Part shown: positions 12,147 through 25,442 of the stretch, in pieces
Layout of the letters: every line of letters begins with the position of its first letter
Numbering within the stretch: position 1 is the first letter of the stretch
Assembly: GCA_034766995.1 (NCBI GenBank)
Contig: CM068313.1
Location: forward strand, 22,985,512 to 23,049,511
Direction of reading: 5' to 3'
DNA length: 64,000 nt
Source: Acanthacorydalis orientalis
Lineage: Eukaryota > Arthropoda > Insecta > Megaloptera > Corydalidae
Made by a program: the position numbers and the translations under genes
The notes under the pieces: generated by a model
Databases searched by the model: none
What the model was told of the DNA's origin: nothing
What the model saw: only the letters and a program-made list of their open reading frames with translations

Positions 12147-14890
12147 TTTTTAAAAAGTTTTCCAAAAAAATATCAAATGAGGTTAGATTAAGGACAACAA
12201 TCAAATTTCTTAACCTTTGATCCAAATGATCAAATTATTGAGAAACTAAAACTGAAATAAGTATAACAACGTACACTAAACAATTTAATTTATTTAAAGA
12301 AACAATATATAACATTTAACGCCAAGATAAACTAGAGTTTCTGAATAGTGAACATTTATACTAGACTAGCAAAAAAACGAACATGAAAAGAAGCTGCAAA
12401 TTCAATTACTGAGAAGGTTTTGTACATGTGGTTTCTGAATTCAAGAAAAAAAAATGTACTGAAAATTTATTCATTTTTAAATAGTTCAATACACTCACTC
12501 ATTTCAAGTTTAATAAAATTTATTTCTCATGTTTAATTTCAAATTTTAAATTTGTAAAAAAATATTTCCCATATCTTCAAATGCTTTAAGTTTTCTACTT
12601 GTTAACAGTGTTCCTAAAACGTTATTATATACATTTTCATGTATATATGTGTGTGTATATATATATATATTCATATATGCATATACGGTTTATAAATATA
12701 CTAGTAGAAACACGAAAACAAATTTTTAAAACGAGAATCATGCGCATAGTAATCAATCATGGATATAGTTTCGTATTTATAATTTAACACAAGTAACATA
12801 TTTCTTAAACATCGATAACGAGGGTACAGAAATACACCAAAAAAAAATCGCGATATCCATCGCAGACTTAGACAAAATCGAAAAGCAGAAACACCACTAC
12901 ATAAATCACTCGTACAGAATTATTTTATTTTTATGTTAATTCGACGTCACGTTGTATCTTTATTAGAAATATATCAGCTCGTAAATTTAATTCATTAAAA
13001 GTCGTACGCTATGAACAACGAATAAAGTATTTAGATTGTAGCAATATTTCATAGTATTTATTTTTTTATTTTGATATTTATTGCATTTAGCCACGCTAAA
13101 GCGCACGCATATTCGCATTAAAGTTTAATTCATGTTAAAAGGTCGTTCTCGATATGAGGAATTTTAAAAGTAGCACAATAATTGTAACGAATTCTCAACA
13201 TTGTATACTTAATTTGAATCAATATTCGCTGAATGGAATTTTATCTTTATGTTAGACCATTTTACTTTATTTTGTAAAATTAAACGTTAACAAACCATTT
13301 GACACACTGATGTATAAATTTGTATCGATAATAAAAGCACCTGTCATTTTTTTAATGTATTAAAATTATATTAATAACATCTAACATTTATTATATATGT
13401 ATTTTGTAGTTTGACAGCTATTTCCGTACTTTGTCAGTCATATACTCATTGAAATATTTATCCAGCCGGAAGGTTGATACAAAAATCTTTATTTTATAAA
13501 ATGCCTCGAATATTTTTTTAATAAAATTAAAATATAACATATCTCGAAGTATATCAAACACAAAAAATGACAAGAAAACAAGATTAAGTTTTTTGCGTTG
13601 TCTGTTCTATAATTGATAACGTAGACAAAAAGATTTAATATTCTTTTAAATAGTTTTTTTCTTTTCAATAATTTAAACAATGTTTAATAATATTTATTGA
13701 ACAAATTCAAACAAAAAATATGTTTAATTAAAAAATAGAAAAGAAATAAATATGTTTTCATAATGTTTTGACATTTATTTAAGAAATTAAAATCCACACA
13801 TCTATTTAAAAATTATACTAAAAGAATCATATCAGAAATATCAAAACAAACAATTAATTAAGATAATTGATTACAAAATTAATTACATATATTATATTTA
13901 TAACAACTTAAAGTACCTTTCGGTTCATTCACTGAAAAAATATGTCTTTCTAGTAAGAAAATATTAAAAATTTTCAAAAATAATAAAGAAAAATAGTTAC
14001 AAATTAAACATTTTAAAATAACATTTATCTCTTTTAATATTTTATCAAATGACACGTAAATAAACGAACCACATATATTTATATATGAATTATATGTTCA
14101 ATTTTAATTTTATAATAAATCCTTTGTTACTGAATTTTCAAATTCATATGTAATATTAATTTAAATGAGAAATAACGTTATTATTGTTGAAAATAAAAAT
14201 ACATTTTCTCTTTAATTAAATTTGTAACATAAAGAGGATGTACACATTTTTGACATTGAAAAATACTTGAATCTTTTTAAATATGATAGTAAATATTAAT
14301 AGAGTAATATATACATGCCATGTATTGAATTAATATTTTTTTAATTTTTATTCTAAAATATATGTTATATCGTTATTGAAATTGTTTAGGAAATGTTGTA
14401 ATGGTTTCGTAAAAAACCTTTACGTTTTTGAGTTGAGATTTAATTATGAAGATAAAGCAATTATATTTAAATCAGAATGAAATAGCAATTTTCTGTTATA
14501 ATCTACATAATCTCACTTCTAAAATGTGATAATAACAAACATATTTTTTACATTTAATGTAGGCCATTATTAATAGTTTATATATTTAGAGAAGGCGGAC
14601 TAAACATAGAATAAATTATTTGATTGTTTTTTATAGAGTGTTGTGTAGATAAATATGATAGATATGTTGTAAGATAAATATAAAATTCATATAAATGTAA
14701 TAAAAAAAAAACAAAAAAATATGAAAGCCGACGAAATAAACTAAAGAATAGAAATATATACTTGTAGAAAACTATTCGATATCCATTTTAAAATAAACGT
14801 ATAGCGTGCATTATTAATGATTTATCTGATATTAGTGGAACGTTTTAAAATATAAGAACAATATTACAGTTTAAGTAATGCTCGTTATAA
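9791..14890. other. AT-rich desert, 5 kb
   Basis: No gene is recognised. TA arrays lie at about 9875-9919 (preceded by CA), 10734-10768, 11863-11893, 12087-12140 and 12641-12671. Slightly balanced stretches at 10790-11160 and 13080-13160 carry no coding signal. Open frames at 11421-11621 and 13489-13680 are Phe/Ile/Leu-rich low-complexity frames. Confidence 0.65.
12087..12140. repeat. (TA)n array with one CATA interruption
   Basis: TA tract broken once by a C at about 12110. Confidence 0.96.
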
Positions 14891-15130
14891 TTTAGTTTCT
14901 CATCTAGACATCTACAGAGCTCCGAAGATTAACAACGTGGTTTTATCTTGACAGAGTTACGAGTGGATACGAAGGTGAGCTGTACCTTATTATTTACTGT
15001 TTACCGCTTTGCCACTCTTTCTGTCGAATACAAGACTATTGTAATCCCATGGGGGTAAGTTGTATTCTGTATTGAAAAAATGTTCGCGATATTTTTTTTT
15101 CTGCGTTTTATAGAGACGCCGTCTGTATTT
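14891..15130 (+). other. Island with splice-site-like signals
   Basis: GTTTTATCTTGACAG at 14940-14954 resembles a 3' splice site. It is followed by 20 bases (14955-14974) and then GTGAGC, a good 5' splice site. About 60 bases on, a pyrimidine-rich stretch ends in CAAG (15031-15034), followed by 20 bases and a consensus GTAAGT at 15055. The first 20-mer would read SYEWIR in one frame. Neither piece is a multiple of three, and no host gene is visible, so this is only a microexon candidate. Confidence 0.25.
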
Positions 15131-15233
15131 CATCATGTGAAAAAGTATTTGTGAATCCGGAAATGTACAATCTTACATACAATACATATTATATGAACGT
15201 CTGAGATGTACTGAACATATTTTATATTTTCAG

Positions 15234-15285
<52 letters not shown>
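15234..15285. repeat. (TA)n array
   Basis: Clean TA tract immediately before the AT-rich spacer leading to the mariner at 16.1 kb. Confidence 0.96.
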
Positions 15286-15286
<1 letters not shown>

Positions 15287-16105
15287 GATTTTCAAATTAT
15301 AAAGCTTGATTCCAGTAACATGAATGTTCGAGATAGAGTTTTTCAAAATTGTAAAAATTAATTAAATTTTGAAAAATACTTAATAATATTTTAAGTTTTG
15401 AAAATAGAATGCACACGTTTTTATTTAAAGAAATATTTGATTGACACAAAACTGAATTAAAACGTGTATAAAAAACTAATTGTAATTCCTTGTTCCGTAG
15501 CATTGAAAAAACACATTACATTCGTCACACGTAAACTAGTCTACATGTGTGGTGCAGACCGTGTTTCATGTATTCAAATGTGAAATGCATTTAACTGCCA
15601 CATAATTTAATGTATAGCTGTTGCCGGAAAAATAAACAAACTGTATGTCATTCATAGTATTTTTAATTCTTGAAAGGAGACATGATTTTTTTCAACCCGT
15701 GTAACTGTCATATTGTTTTATGATGGTAATTCCAAAGACCGTTAAGTCATCCCTAAGTCAAAACAGACATTAGTCGCCACATAAATCTTTATGAAGATAC
15801 AACCGCGATATTTAATTTAAATATAAATATTATAGCTAGAAAAACTGACTTGCTTTAAAGTTCAGTAAAACAACTTCAATTCACGTTCATCTCAATTAAA
15901 TTTATCAATAATATTTATGATATTCTAATGCAGTTTTCCATATTTAAAAAAACTACTTTGTAAAAAATCATATCAATTTTCACTTACTATAGAAAAAAAA
16001 TTTTTTAAAATAATATCACTTATTTTAATTCTATTAATATCACTTTTACTAATTATTATTGTTTGAACACATTTCTATTAAAATATAATAAAGAAACAAT
16101 GTATA
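15286..16105. other. AT-rich spacer
   Basis: Nothing recognised. The minus-strand frame at 15297-15503 shows no family resemblance. Confidence 0.6.
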
Positions 16106-17270
16106 TGTTGGGTTAGAATAAAAGTTCATAGCATTTTTAAGGTGAAATTTAAAAGCAGTGTTTACTTGTTTGTTCATATATTTATTCTAATACAATTGTG
16201 CCATTTTGATCCACCACTTTTCATCATCTTTCACGTAGTTTCATAAATCCATCTTCCCAGAGCTTTCAATCTTTCTGAGGGATGAATTGATCCAGGTGGT
16301 TTTTGCAGGCTTCCGAGGAAATGAAGATTTTTCTATTAAGAGAATTCTGTAGGGACCGAAACAAATGGTAAACTGAAGATACAGGATCAAGAGAATATGG
16401 CGTGTGAAATAGGATGTTCCATCCAAATTATACCGATTTCTGGAGGATCTGCAAAGAAACGTGAGTTCTAGCGTTGTCTTGGTGGAAAACGATATCCTTC
16501 CGATTGGACAATTCTGGACGCTTTTGATCGATGCCGCCTTTGATTGGTCTAATTGAACACAATACTTCTCCGAATTTATTGTCTGATTATTTAGGTGAAG
16601 CTCGCAATACACAACACTCTTCCAATCCCACAAGATACACATCACATGCTCATTATGAAGACACACTTTTGGAATGGCTAACGGAGAATTATTTCGTTTT
16701 CCCCAAGACCTTTTTCGATCCACATTATTGTAGACGATCCATTTTTCATCGCCCATGATTAATCGTATAAGAAACAGGTCATTTTGGTTCCTTTTAATGA
16801 GCGAACCACTGATGGAAATACGTTACGTTAAATTTCTTTCAGTTAAATTATGAGTCAGCTAAACATCGTAGCGATTCACATATCCAAGTGTCTCCAAATG
16901 CCTCATAACATTCGTATGAGACACCTGCAGTATCTCTGCGATGTTCCATGTCTTGCAACGTTGATTATTTTCAGTAAGTGTTGCAATTTTGTCATTATCA
17001 ACAACTGCAGGCTTACTGGAACGAACCACTTTCGAACAGTTTTGCCAGTTAGGGTCCCTTCTCTTTAAATGTCGGATATCTTTTTTACTATCTCACTGGA
17101 GCACTTTTTCCTTTCCGAAAAAAAAACAACATTAAATGTCTAAAATACACCGTACATTCCTCCATTTTCAATTTGACAGAATTAAAATTCACAAAATTCG
17201 CTAAAAATAGCAGAGGAATAAACGTTGGAAGTTCACGTGTCAAAATAATACATATGGAGCCATATCATAA
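16106..17270 (-). mobile_element. mariner element, mellifera-like, degenerate
   Basis: A nearly full-length DD34D mariner on the minus strand. Its 3' terminus lies at 16106, after TA (16104-16105), and begins TGTTGGGTTAGAATAAAAG on the plus strand. The transposase relic fills 16192-17165. The 5' leader can be followed to about 17270, where it runs into a (TA)n array, and no matching 5' inverted repeat is recognisable, so that end is probably lost or overwritten by the array. The mellifera assignment rests on remembered family features such as WDW in the core and KVV-QNG near the C-terminus. Confidence 0.85.
16192..17165 (-). pseudogene. mariner transposase pseudogene
   Basis: The protein would cut and paste the element at TA sites. 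Reading from the Met at 17165, the DNA-binding half survives in pieces: a VYFRHLMLFFF start, then KIATLTENNQR and NIAEILQVSHTNV for the second helix-turn-helix, then HLETLGYVNRYDV. The catalytic half shows GDEKWIVYNNVDRKRSW (first Asp), CILWDWK, TINSEKYCVQLD, then in a shifted frame VFHQDNARTH (second Asp) and YSLDPVSSVYHLF (third Asp). The C-terminus reads NHLDQF, LWEDGFMKL and KVVDQNGTIVLE and stops at 16192. All three catalytic Asp are kept, but several frameshifts and at least four in-frame stops make it inactive. The 171-residue open run at 16241-16756 crosses these shifts and is not a real protein. Confidence 0.88.
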
Positions 17271-17336
<66 letters not shown>

Positions 17337-17337
17337 T
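17270..17337. repeat. (TA)n array at the 5' edge of the mariner
   Basis: TA tract with two TATG interruptions, directly abutting the last recognisable mariner sequence. Confidence 0.95.
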
Positions 17338-18479
17338 ACTTATACTATTGAAATTCTTTTCTGAAAATTAGTTATACATTTTTTCTATTCAACTCATTTC
17401 TTTTATAAAGCTGTAGATGTTGATATGAAAAAATCATTTGTATACTTATTAATGTACTAGTATGTATAAAAAAGAATTCTGTTTTGAGAAAACTTTGTAT
17501 AAATGAAAATACTAAACGTTGTTCATTAATTGAAAACCGTTCAAAGTAAATAAATACGGTTCTATAAATAAAACTGATATAATTTAATAGAAATAAATTG
17601 AAAAAATAAAATAAAAAAAAAACGTTTCGCGTTTTCTTTTCATAAATGCAATTCAATAAAGTGTAAAAGGTATTCAATACTGTTTCAAGTTCGTGCGGAA
17701 CGTGAATTATTACTTTATATCTTGGAGAAATATCACAAATTTGCTTATTGTTATTCAAGCTTGCTAAATGTCAGAAAATAAACTAGAAACCATAAAGGTG
17801 CGAGGAAAAGTTTTGAATTTTAATGAATATAACGTTACCATTAGCTGTTCGATAATGATCAAATGCTCACAGTTCTAATTTACAATGGTTAATTAAAATT
17901 CCAAGCTCGTAAACAAAAATGTTTTATAAATAAAGTTTTATATTTAGATATACAGTGAAATGAAATTATAGTGTACGTAAATATGGGAGAAATGCGCATA
18001 TATTATTGAACGAATGATATTGTTGTATCATAAATTACAGGATAACTTGATACTTGTACTTTGTTACTTGTTATAACTTATAAATTAATTCAATTACATC
18101 GTTATAGAGTTTAGTTCGATACTACGAAGACACAATTATTTCGAATGTTCTCTACGAGATATTCAATGGAGGAAAATGAACTGACAATGTAATTATATTC
18201 AATTATTTTAGAACGAACAAAAAAAATATTGAATTTCTCATCGACGATGACAGATAATGAATTAAATTCGAGATTTCGTAAAAGAATAAAAAGTCTAACG
18301 ACATTTCCCTATTTATAACTTATTATTGGTTATACCCGCCGAACTGTAAAATTGGTTGGATGTAATCAGATATGTTAGTCAATAAATTCATAACTTACAA
18401 ACAATTGTTTGTCTTGTTAGTTTTTATTTAAAGACAATTTCTTAATTTTTTTCAAATTTAGTTACATATACCTAAACAC

Positions 18480-18510
<31 letters not shown>

Positions 18511-19074
18511 AATGTTACATAACTTACAATTATAAAATAATAACATACGTTGTTTTTACAGACGAAAGAGCATAAAACACATTCGGACAGATTCATTATA
18601 GATTATTTGAGATTATTTATTTGAGAAATTATCTTCATTTTTAGTAACAGGTAAATGATATGTCAGACTAGTTGAAAAATTATAAAAATATAAAAAAAAT
18701 GTGTCTGTTGATAAATGTGTTAATATCGACATCTTAAACTTTGTAACGAACAAAAACATTTAACACATTCCTAACTTTTTCGTTATCAGATAGAAGAAGA
18801 ATATATCAGTAAATAATCATTTTAACATAAATTAAAATAATTCTATGTAACACTACTGAATGTAAAAACTTTAATGTATATATATATTGAATATTTTATG
18901 AATTTGATTTAGTATATGTAAATTATTTAAAAAATTTTAAAATTCGTAAGAGGAGAATAATGATATTTTCAGAAAAGGAATAAATTCAGATATTATAGTG
19001 AAAATACAGAGACATATTTTTTAAATTAAATTAAAAAGAAATAAAATATATGAAATTGAATCATCAATGTATAA

Positions 19075-19135
<61 letters not shown>

Positions 19136-19480
19136 TTGATTAAATTCCTAGTCCAACTTATTCATTATGTTCGTCGTTGAAATGTGAAAATATATAAATA
19201 TTTTATATTATACGGATTAAACTATGCAATGTACCCTTTTCATATGACATAAAGCGAACAATAGGGAATATTTTAATAATTTTCTTCTTTGTGTACATTT
19301 GTCAACGGTAGGGTTAAGATCTATTTGGTACTTTTTCTTACATTACACAACATCCATATGGGTATATATCTCTTTTGACGAGAATTCATAATCCACCCTA
19401 AGGCTGTTACATAGCATGAAATACATACAAAATATAAACATTCATATTAACATCATAGTTTCTACAAGAGAACAGCAAGC
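17338..19480. other. AT-rich desert
   Basis: No gene is called. The minus frame at 17372-17758 (128 codons) is rich in Phe, Ile and Tyr, lacks a domain and looks like chance. TA arrays lie at 18486-18511 and 19079-19131. Confidence 0.6.
19079..19131. repeat. (TA)n array
   Basis: Uninterrupted TA tract between AT-rich flanks. Confidence 0.96.
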
Positions 19481-19920
19481 AGGCAAGAGCAATGTGTATA
19501 AGTATGAAATATCGTTCTGGCTTTGATGCGTAATCCCGGAGACATGTTTGTGGAACAGAACTGAATTGGTAGGTGGATGCTGTTGCTCGCGACGGGTGTG
19601 AGGATCCATCGTGACACGCGTCTGACGTTTACAAGCGTCATAAACATGGAGTGCTGCTACTACGTTGTCGTTACGGACGAGCACACTCGTCAACAAGCAG
19701 CCGCTACCGCCTATCTCGCTCCCTGTACATCTCTGCAATGGCACAAATTACTTGTAGTTATCGTGTCGTACTAGCGCCGTGAACTTGCGGCGAGTGTGCG
19801 TCTGTGCGTGCGTACGCGTGTAAATGTTATTTGTTGGCCGGTGATGTCGATGCTTGTTGTCCTATCGTCGTACGTGAATTAATGTGAGCATGTAATGATG
19901 TGCACACCTTCCATGTACTT
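19481..19920. other. Strong GC- and CpG-rich island, promoter or exon candidate
   Basis: The most balanced stretch of the left half, rich in CpG (ACACGCGTCTGACG, GCGTGCGTACGCGTG). Open frames overlap on both strands (minus 19442-19744, plus 19577-19774), which is what raised G+C does by chance; none resembles a known protein. No clear TATA or initiator placement distinguishes a strand. A 5'-UTR exon or promoter of a gene outside the window, or a conserved non-coding element, are both plausible. Confidence 0.4.
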
Positions 19921-20450
19921 TTCTTTTATTTGAAATCTTATAGTTTAACCCATTTACTTTTTCGTGAGGGCCGTCGATTCTCGCTCATAAAAGTATATTG
20001 TCTACGTTACAGATCTCCGAAGTTGCCCAGATCAGATAAACATGATATTTTATAGACACTACTTTCAAAAGTACCATTTACGAGGATATAAAGAGAGGAT
20101 ATAACTGGATCTCGGCCAAAATCTACGAAAATCATTATTCGAATGGAGTTAAATAATCTTTATTTGAATATTTATTATCATCATTTCTGCAAATAGATTC
20201 CTCGGATGAAATAGATATGTTTTCATATCAATTATGTGATGTATAAAACACAAACTTAAAAATACATTTTATACGTCATTGGATCATCATTATTAAAAAT
20301 AAAAGAATTGTGTATTTTATTTATTCTTTTAATTATATTTAGTTTTGGCGATAAATACACACCTTTTACATATGCTTTTTTTGGTCAAAGATTATTTTTT
20401 TATTATTGTATAACAAAACTTCTCATGTTATTATAAATGTATTTTATTCA

Positions 20451-20502
<52 letters not shown>

Positions 20503-20985
20503 TTTTAAATAAGATTTTTATTAAAAATAATTTATTAGAAAATATTATATCTGGTTTTCAACATATTATAATATAATAAATAATATTCATAAAAAGAAGC
20601 AATAAAAAAATCTATTCGACTTGAATCAATATTTTATAATATTTTACTAATTTTTCCATGAATAAATTACATTAAAATCATATTGATAATTAAAATTTTA
20701 TTTCCCAGTTTTTAATTAATATTCATTATTGCTATTAATAACACTTTTTCTATTTGTATGCTATTTTAAAATTTAAAGTGTATGATTAACATTGAAAAAA
20801 ATAATCATATAAATACAACGCTCAAAACAAGAAAAAAATATATAAATTTTAAGAATTTAATCTTTATCTATATTTAAATTATATTCAATATTTCTGAAAT
20901 TATTGAAGAAGTACTTTCATTATCCATTATTTCTTTAGAATTGTTTCGAATGATGTTGAAATAAAATATACATTACTATTATATA

Positions 20986-21052
<67 letters not shown>

Positions 21053-22396
21053 AATGCGAGACTGTATAATACATTTTTCGTTACTTTAACAAAAAGTGAA
21101 AATTCTCGAATTGAAATTTAAATATCTTACTATTGTCTGGATGCTAATGGAAATTTGTAGTTCTTTATAAAAGTTTCATTCACATCTGGTCTAGACTTAC
21201 TAAACTTGGAAAAAGTTATTAATAGATTATAAATATTTATAGTTCAATTTTGTAAGTAAATTTTCGAAGAGATAAAATACGTGCAATTTTCATAACGTTT
21301 CCCTTCATAATTCTCGGTTGTTCATGTCTGACTTCCGTATCGTTTTTAATTTTCATACGGTTTAAAATAAAGCAACAAATAGCAACTTGGTCGCAGAAAT
21401 AAAACAAAAAAAAACTTTCGCCGTTTAAAAAATTTATGCTCGCCAGAGAGCGCATATGAATTTTTCGAAATAAACTATAACGATAAAAGTCGAGGTTTTC
21501 TCACCCTCCGATTCAAACATGAATTCGCAAAATGAAGAATCATGGTGTACGCAGCACTTTCATAAAATATATTGTAGAATGTCCAAACGACGTTTATTGC
21601 AAAATTAAAAGTCATCTCTTGGGACGAGCTACATGCATTATCTTCCGTATGGATGAAAACTTGTATACTTTCTACTTCCCTTATCCCATTGTGTGTTAGA
21701 TCTAATTTGTAATGATCATTGTAGTTATGAGGAAAGAAATTTCTACGACGTTAACTTCTTTTATATTTTCCTTCTGTACGGCGATCATAAGAACATTTTA
21801 TGTTATTATTCTGTTCAACTCATTCTCTGTCCTCTCTTAATTACTATTCAAGTTGTCCAACCTATACGAAAATACATTTTACAACATCATCAAATTTTAA
21901 CGTTTAATAATTGTGAACTTGTTTTTATTATTTTAATCTAATAATTACATCTTCATTATTTTTAGGTATAATTTTAATACATCCTGGATATAAATAAATA
22001 TTTTTGTATATATTAAACTTCTAAAAAATATAATAAATGAGATATCCATTTTTATATATTTTGTATAAATTATGCATACTTTACATACGTTTAATAAACT
22101 ATTTTATTTAGATATCAGTAAATAATAAATTACAGAAAAAATCTGTAATAGAGTGAAGCATAATTGATTATAAAATAAAATCATATTTATTTATTTAAAA
22201 TGATGTAAAATACAAAAACACCAAATCAATAATGTCGTTGTTGTAAATTATATAGTATTTTAAATAAGTAATAATAATATGACGTGTTTTAAAAATAAAA
22301 TGAAGTTAATAAATAACTTAGTGTTCAAAAAATGAATATATCGAACGAATATTATATAGTATGTATATAATATATATATATATATATTTGTATATA
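19921..22396. other. AT-rich desert with one mild island
   Basis: TA arrays lie at 20455-20499, 20990-21040 (running into GT) and about 22370-22386. 21240-21720 is slightly more balanced, with no recognised coding sequence; the frames at 21237-21455 and 21693-21941 show no domain. Confidence 0.6.
20990..21052. repeat. Compound (TA)n(GT)n array
   Basis: TA tract to 21040, then six GT units to 21052. Confidence 0.96.
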
Positions 22397-22960
22397 TTAG
22401 GTTGATAGGAAAATAACTGCGGTTTATGTTTTCTAAATTCTAACTTTAATGTTGATCAATGAAAGTGTCATTTCATCGTATTCTTGTTAATATCATTTTA
22501 AAGTGCATTTTTCGGTCTGTATTTTGGTAATATCAACATTGGTTTTATTTTTAATTTTGCTTCCAATTGAACTATTGAGTTAAATATGGAAAAGAAGCAA
22601 ATAAGAGCAATTTTTTGTATGACTTCAAAATGGATGGTAAAGCATCAGAAACTGCTCGTAAACTAAACAGAGCTTTTGGTATAGGCGCTGTTAAAGAACA
22701 TACAGTGCAATGGTGGTTCCAAAAATTTCGTGCTGGAGCGAGAGCCTTGGAGATGAAAAAGGTCGCAGGCATCCTTCTTCAGTTTATAACGAGCAACTAA
22801 TGGCGTTAATTGAATCAGAACCGCCCACAACAATTCGAGAGCTTGTACAAAAATTCGGCCCTAGTCATCTAACAGTTCTGGACCATTTAAAACAGCTAGC
22901 TGAGAAAAATGTATATGAATTTGAAGGTCATAGACCGTAATTATTTTTCTACCAACCGTA
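22397..22960 (+). mobile_element. mariner, cecropia/Hsmar1-like, internally deleted
   Basis: A 564-bp element with both terminal repeats. The left end starts TTAGGTTGATAGGAAAATAA, and the right end (reverse complement) starts TACGGTTGGTAGAAAAATAA. TA flanks both ends (22395-22396 and 22961-22962). It carries only the DNA-binding half of the transposase and then goes straight to the right terminus, so the whole catalytic domain is deleted. It sits inside a (TA)n array, with TA runs on both sides. Confidence 0.88.
22586..22940 (+). pseudogene. mariner transposase remnant, DNA-binding domain only
   Basis: The N-terminal helix-turn-helix pair of a mariner transposase, which in an intact protein binds the terminal repeats. 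It starts MEKKQIRAIF at 22586. A one-base loss then moves it to the frame reading YDFKMDGKASETARKLNRAF, and TVQWWFQKFRAG follows. A second shift near 22750 moves it to GRRHPSSVYNEQL, ALIESEPPTTIRELVQKFG and DHLKQL, ending in a stop at 22940. KKQIRAIF and TVQWWF are typical of the cecropia group that includes human Hsmar1/SETMAR (from memory of the family). No GDEKW, HQDN or YSPD motif exists downstream. Confidence 0.85.
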
Positions 22961-23457
22961 TATATATATATACATGATGAGAAATATTTTGTATAATATT
23001 AAATAAGGATATAAGAAATAAAATCAATATGAAAAGTCTTCTTAGAAATATGTATGAAAATTTTTAAAAAATATTTAAATAAAAATCGATATTTTCTATT
23101 TACATTGTGAAATATGTACGGGTATTAAAATTACATATTTTATCAAAGCAGTCATGTTCAAGCGACGTAGATTTCTACCTCTAAATGTAAATGTCATGAA
23201 TACAAAACCTCCATTTCATTAGGTCAAAATAAATACTACAATGCGAACGAGAAACATTGCAAACTTCAGATGTTTTAAATTTCAGAATGAAATGTACGAA
23301 GTGAAAATCTAGAATTATGGTTTATGTTGATTTCAAAAACATTTTATTTATGCACACAAAGTTGATAGTATCGTTTTCATTACATTTAATTTTAACCATC
23401 TACTGAATAATTTGTGATATTTTCCTTTAAAAAACATTGAAGATATATATGTATATA

Positions 23458-23490
<33 letters not shown>

Positions 23491-25440
23491 TTCTGTATCA
23501 TCAACATCTTCATTATATAATTTTCAAAATTGTAAATATAAATTTATAAGTATATAATTATTCAGTTTATAATAAATCGGACTCAAAGAAAAATTTATAT
23601 ACAAAGAATATGTATGCTACATCATAAATTATATAGTAATACTACAATGTGATTTTTTAGTTTTAACTAAATTTTTAATGCACTAAAAAGTCAAATCGAA
23701 ATGCTATATAAACAACACAAACTGAACATACATTTTTTAAGGTCATAATTCAACCCTTAATGACTATATGTCACGAACATATATAAAAATGCAATATTTA
23801 ACAAGACATGAAATGAAATTTGCACAGCATGACTGAGAACATTAGTGCATTTTTATGATAATTCATCACTTGTAATATAACTTAAATTGATATAAGTATT
23901 TACACGAAGGAAAATAATTTTACTTTATGGTCTTTTCACGTGAATAATATATATTTCTTTATTATTTACATTTCTTAAGTCATGATTACGTTATGTAACA
24001 ATTTATTTAAATAATGTAATGCGTTTGTTTCAATTAATTAAAAGTATTGAAAAAAATATTATCTCACATATTTTCAACTAATGGAATAAAAATGTAAATA
24101 CTCAAGTATACTTTATTTTTTATGCTAATATTTTGATAATATTTTTCCATACAATATTTACATTTAATAAATAGTCTGATAAGTAACATGTCAATATTTT
24201 AAAAAAAATGTCATTTTTTACAAAACAAAAATGTGAACATATATATATATATATATTATACATATATAAAGCACAAATATAATATTTAAAATTATTCTTC
24301 TCTACTCAATTACTATAAATCGTGCAAAATGGCGAGATCTCTTTTCTTAAACCTTTTATCCTTAATTAATTTAAAATTACTCACTTTTCACGACTATATT
24401 TTTTAAAGTCTTTTTTATTTAGTACCGTGTTTTTATCGTCTTCGTTTAAAACACATAACCATAACCTGCTAAATCATAAAAATTTTACAACGATAAACGC
24501 ACTGGAAATTATACTTTTAAAACAGCTTTCGCTATATACAGAAAAACTATATTTTTTTATTATTTATGTTATCTTTGACACAATAAATGTTCTACTTTGA
24601 CGATTCATATACATTTATGTTAAGTTAACGTAAATCATTTAAATTTCGTTCAGTAATGGAGTTTTTTAAACAAAATGAGTTAGCTTAGTTTCAAAAATTG
24701 AACATCAAAAAAAAATAAAATATTCTATAAATATTCATATATGTTTTAAGGTGTTATGCTTGCTATTTTATTTTTAATACTGTCTAAATTATTTTATAAT
24801 TTTTCCTATAAAACAAAACAAACCATGTACAAAAGAAATAAAATTCACCTTAAATATTAAACATAATCAAATATAATATAAATATTAATTAAATGTTACT
24901 TCCAGGTATACTTTTAATATATTTCGATAAAATCATTATAATCTCGTTTTCTTTATTTTCTTAAAAAATGTTTAACTTTTTATCAAAAACACAGATTAAT
25001 TAAATCAAAGATACGCCTTTTTACAAAATAATAATATACAAAAAGCAGGAATATAAATATATTAAATTTCATAATCATTAAAATTCATTTAACTTTATAT
25101 GATTAAGCAAAGCCAGAATATTTCAATAATTCATATTAACAAGTAATTGTAACTACTATAAATCTGTAATAGAAAAAACGCACACACAATCTATTTAAAA
25201 TTTTATTATAAACTATATGGTTATAAAATATTTGTATTGATTAAATTTTCATTATTTTAATTTCGTTTTATTCAACTAAATAAATTGTATTCATTTTTTA
25301 TTTTTCAACTTAGTATCAAATGATGTTGGACAATTATTTTTTTAATTGAAAAATAATTTCTTTTCTTTATAGATATGTGGTAATGATTAAGTAAACATTA
25401 TAATAATTTATTTATTTAGTCACACATATTTAGGTATGCA
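22961..25440. other. AT-rich desert
   Basis: No gene is recognised. TA arrays lie at 22961-22971 (right flank of the mariner), 23442-23491 and 24240-24256. 23150-23290 is slightly more balanced. Confidence 0.65.
23442..23491. repeat. (TA)n array with TATG interruptions
   Basis: TA tract broken twice by ATG in its first third. Confidence 0.95.
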
Positions 25441-25442
25441 TG

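Noticed and set aside
16531..16758. Plus-strand 75-codon frame inside the mariner
   Set aside because: It is the antisense of the transposase catalytic region, which carries the recognisable GDEKW block on the minus strand.
17220..17250. GTTGGAAGTTCACG as the 5' inverted repeat of the mellifera-like mariner
   Set aside because: The orientation is wrong for a terminal inverted repeat and the match to the 3' end is weak, so the 5' end is left undefined.
17372..17758. 128-codon minus-strand frame
   Set aside because: Phe/Ile/Tyr/Leu-rich composition matches translated AT-rich DNA. It has no domain, no signal of codon preference and no homologous context.
22572..22772. Minus-strand 66-codon frame
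   Set aside because: Antisense shadow of the mariner DNA-binding domain.
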